The notes under the pieces are model-generated. The model worked only from the letters and a program-made list of their open reading frames with translations. It did no database searches and was not told the DNA's origin. From Aquiflexum sp. TKW24L (lineage in GTDB: Bacteria; Bacteroidota; Bacteroidia; Cytophagales; Cyclobacteriaceae): DNA of 64,000 nucleotides. The stretch spans positions 62,001-126,000 of the forward strand of contig NZ_JAMFLG010000004.1 in NCBI RefSeq assembly GCF_023502205.1, given 5' to 3'. Positions 62,279-64,000 of the stretch are shown here, one piece after another. The translations under genes and the position numbers were made by a program. The stretch's first letter is position 1. Each line of letters begins with the position of its first letter.

Positions 62279-62890
62279 TCAATGCATTCTGTCTCCCCGG
62301 ATTTCAAGGTTATTTATCACATCAGCTTCATAAGCTAGCCATTCTTTCCAGCGAACATTTACTTTTTCAGGATCCTGATATTTACGAGCCAGATCAATGA
62401 AATTAACAAAATGACCCGCCTCTGATACCATCAATTCGTAATAGAATTTTTTCAGTTCTTCGTCTTGGATTTCCTTGGAAAGTAATTTAAACCTTTCGCA
62501 GCTTCTAGCTTCAATCAGGGCATTCATCAGCAGGTATTCTGTCAGCTGATGTACCTTACTTCCTCCTTTTCTCACAAATTGGCATAGCTTTACTACGTAT
62601 TCGTCTTTTCTTGGTTTGTCAAAAGGAATTCTCCGCTTTCTGAGTTGGTCCATGACCCTCTCAAAATGACTCCACTCCTCCGCTACCACAGGCGTCAAGG
62701 TATCTACCACCTCACTGAATTCATGAAAATTGACTATCAATGAAATACAAGAAGATGCCGCCTTTTGTTCACAGTATGCATGGTCAACTAAAATATCACC
62801 GATATTCATCTGGGCAATATTTACCCACCTCGGATCCGTAGGGAGCTGCAAATGCAGCATTTTTTGTTTTGTACTTTCCTCCCAGCTCAT
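62279..62890 (-). CDS. miaE: tRNA-(ms2io6A)-hydroxylase MiaE
   Basis: A 203-residue non-haem di-iron enzyme. Start ATG 62890 follows the porin stop by 2 bases; a TTG two codons earlier would overlap it. The di-iron ligands sit in helices ILVDHAYCEQKAASS, VVAEEWSHFERVM, EARSCERFKLL and LMVSEAGHFVNFI (Glu and ExxH pairs). It hydroxylates the isopentenyl group of ms2i6A37 in tRNA. It is tightly coupled to the upstream porin gene, a link with no obvious functional reason. Confidence 0.93.
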   Translation of the reverse strand: MSWEESTKQKMLHLQLPTDPRWVNIAQMNIGDILVDHAYCEQKAASSCISLIVNFHEFSEVVDTLTPVVAEEWSHFERVMDQLRKRRIPFDKPRKDEYVVKLCQFVRKGGSKVHQLTEYLLMNALIEARSCERFKLLSKEIQDEELKKFYYELMVSEAGHFVNFIDLARKYQDPEKVNVRWKEWLAYEADVINNLEIRGDRMH

Positions 62891-62892
62891 GA

Positions 62893-64000
62893 TCAATCAA
62901 ATAAAGGCCAACTGATACCGATGTCTAGTGTTCTTCTTAAGCCTGTAAAATAAGGAGTTACAAAATATCCCGGTTGCTCCATCATATTGATATTTATATG
63001 ATTCATTCTTAATAAAATCCTGGTCCTGTTGATCCTTGCATTAAAGAAAAAATCAACAACAGGATAAGCATAAACATTAAATGTGTTTTGGATATGGAAT
63101 TGCTGAATGGCGGGATTGTAGAAGTCCGCGAGGTTATCACTTCTGTACCTCCCTTCCAAACCAATCTGGACAAAGATATTTTCATCAAACATGGGACTTT
63201 CATAGAAAACTCTTGAATTGACCAATACATCAGGAATCCTGAAATTGTCTTTGCCATCACCTGTTATCAAAGTGTAATAAGCATCTGCCTCCCAATAAAG
63301 TTTCTTATTGAGATTCACAGAAAACTTCAATCCCGGAATTACCATAAATGCATCACCGCTTGCCTGTGCTGCTTGTTGGTCATTATCAAAGAAAACATAA
63401 TTATTCACCCTGTTCAGGGTGACATTGGGGCGAAGCGACAAACTTTTAAAGTCTGCTTTCAAAACTGCCTGGATCTGATCGACTCCTATATTATCAAAGT
63501 TGTTTTCCCATTTATGGTGATTTCCCACATAAAACTGCTGCATGGCGGTGGGCTTATAAAGGGCTTTGGTATAGGTAGCTTCCAAATACGGGGATACAAA
63601 AGTGCCCTTGATCCTGAAGGCATCAGGCAAAGAATATTCTCCTTCTGCCTCAAACCGCCATTTTTCACTGATTTCCCCACGCAAAGCTCCCCCAATAAAA
63701 AATTCACTGAATGATCCCGGTTCATCAAAATTGGGAGAAATGAGTCTGCCACTTCTGAATTTAACAAAGGCATTATAATAGAGCGGCCCGATATCTCCTT
63801 TGAAGCCCAATTCATTCCTCCAATCTGTAAACTGGTTTCTATTATAAGTAGTATCCTGATCTAAAAACCTAGCCGGACTGAAAACCTTAAAAAATGCAGA
63901 ATCTGAAGTTGTCAAGGGTGAAAAGAAAGATACGTCCTGCTTTCTCCTATCAAAAATATGGTACACCTGCCATCCTTTGACGAGTTCATATTCATGATAC
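62893..64000 (-). CDS. Putative porin, Bacteroidota type (partial, 5' end outside window)
   Basis: An open frame runs from the right edge (codons read ...HEYELVKGWQVYHIFDRRKQ) to a stop at 62893, about 369 residues. The N-terminus is missing; the first internal GTG is not a real start. The sequence alternates short aromatic strands with turns (FRSGRLISPNF, WRFEAEGEYSLPDAF, RTLDIGISWPLFD) and ends in a Phe-rich outer-membrane barrel terminus. It fits the putative porin (Porin_10) family of the phylum, but the evidence is mainly the barrel pattern. Confidence 0.7.
   Translation of the reverse strand, partial: YHEYELVKGWQVYHIFDRRKQDVSFFSPLTTSDSAFFKVFSPARFLDQDTTYNRNQFTDWRNELGFKGDIGPLYYNAFVKFRSGRLISPNFDEPGSFSEFFIGGALRGEISEKWRFEAEGEYSLPDAFRIKGTFVSPYLEATYTKALYKPTAMQQFYVGNHHKWENNFDNIGVDQIQAVLKADFKSLSLRPNVTLNRVNNYVFFDNDQQAAQASGDAFMVIPGLKFSVNLNKKLYWEADAYYTLITGDGKDNFRIPDVLVNSRVFYESPMFDENIFVQIGLEGRYRSDNLADFYNPAIQQFHIQNTFNVYAYPVVDFFFNARINRTRILLRMNHININMMEQPGYFVTPYFTGLRRTLDIGISWPLFD

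Overview
This 64 kb window reads as chromosomal DNA of a marine or aquatic Bacteroidota, most likely order Cytophagales near Cyclobacteriaceae. That placement is inferred from gene content: two SusC/SusD pairs, a hybrid two-component regulator (HTCS), a type IX secretion plug protein, a type III glutamine synthetase, a Lacal_2735-type small protein, MtaB and MiaE. Base composition looks even and AT-rich throughout. I saw no rRNA, tRNA, phage, insertion sequence or CRISPR array.

Region 1 (1-19381) is a polysaccharide utilisation locus (PUL). The main minus-strand operon runs susC (13396) - susD - secreted beta-helix protein - GH43 enzyme - two S1 sulfatases (to 2831). Its HTCS regulator lies just upstream (17581-13553), and a third sulfatase points away from the HTCS gene (17903-19381). 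A separate large secreted GH128-like enzyme with C-terminal carbohydrate-binding modules runs off the left edge. The GH43 protein has the INAHGGG motif and E/E/Q residues of exo-beta-1,3-galactanase-type subfamilies, so a sulfated beta-1,3-linked galactan or arabinogalactan is the best guess for the substrate. A 15-base element recurs exactly upstream of susC and between HTCS and the third sulfatase, with a 13/15 match upstream of the GH128 gene. It is a candidate HTCS binding site.

Region 2 (19382-38620) is mostly core and housekeeping: T9SS plug, ABC-F ATPase, a PQQ/sorbosone-type sugar dehydrogenase lipoprotein, an orphan HigA antitoxin next to the last codons of a deleted higB toxin, two overlapping DoxX-like genes, an AarF kinase with a TetR regulator, HslV, pyruvate dehydrogenase E2, a YheT hydrolase, an SRAP (HMCES/YedK) protein, an MBL hydrolase, FabH, and several poorly known small or repetitive proteins. 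Noncoding repeats cluster around hslV: an inverted REP-like family enclosing an 18-bp perfect hairpin, and a 25-bp tandem array.

Region 3 (38886-54850) is a second carbohydrate region. On the plus strand are a ROK regulator, a large VCBS/ASPIC-UnbV protein and a vanadium-haloperoxidase-like protein. Converging on them from the minus strand are susC - susD - GH18 - lacI - ROK kinase - FAD oxidoreductase. GH18 with a ROK kinase suggests a GlcNAc-containing glycan such as chitin or chitooligosaccharides.

Region 4 (55401-64000) holds type III glutamine synthetase, MtaB, a GMC oxidoreductase, a MacB/FtsX-type permease, the tRNA hydroxylase MiaE and a partial putative porin cut by the right edge.
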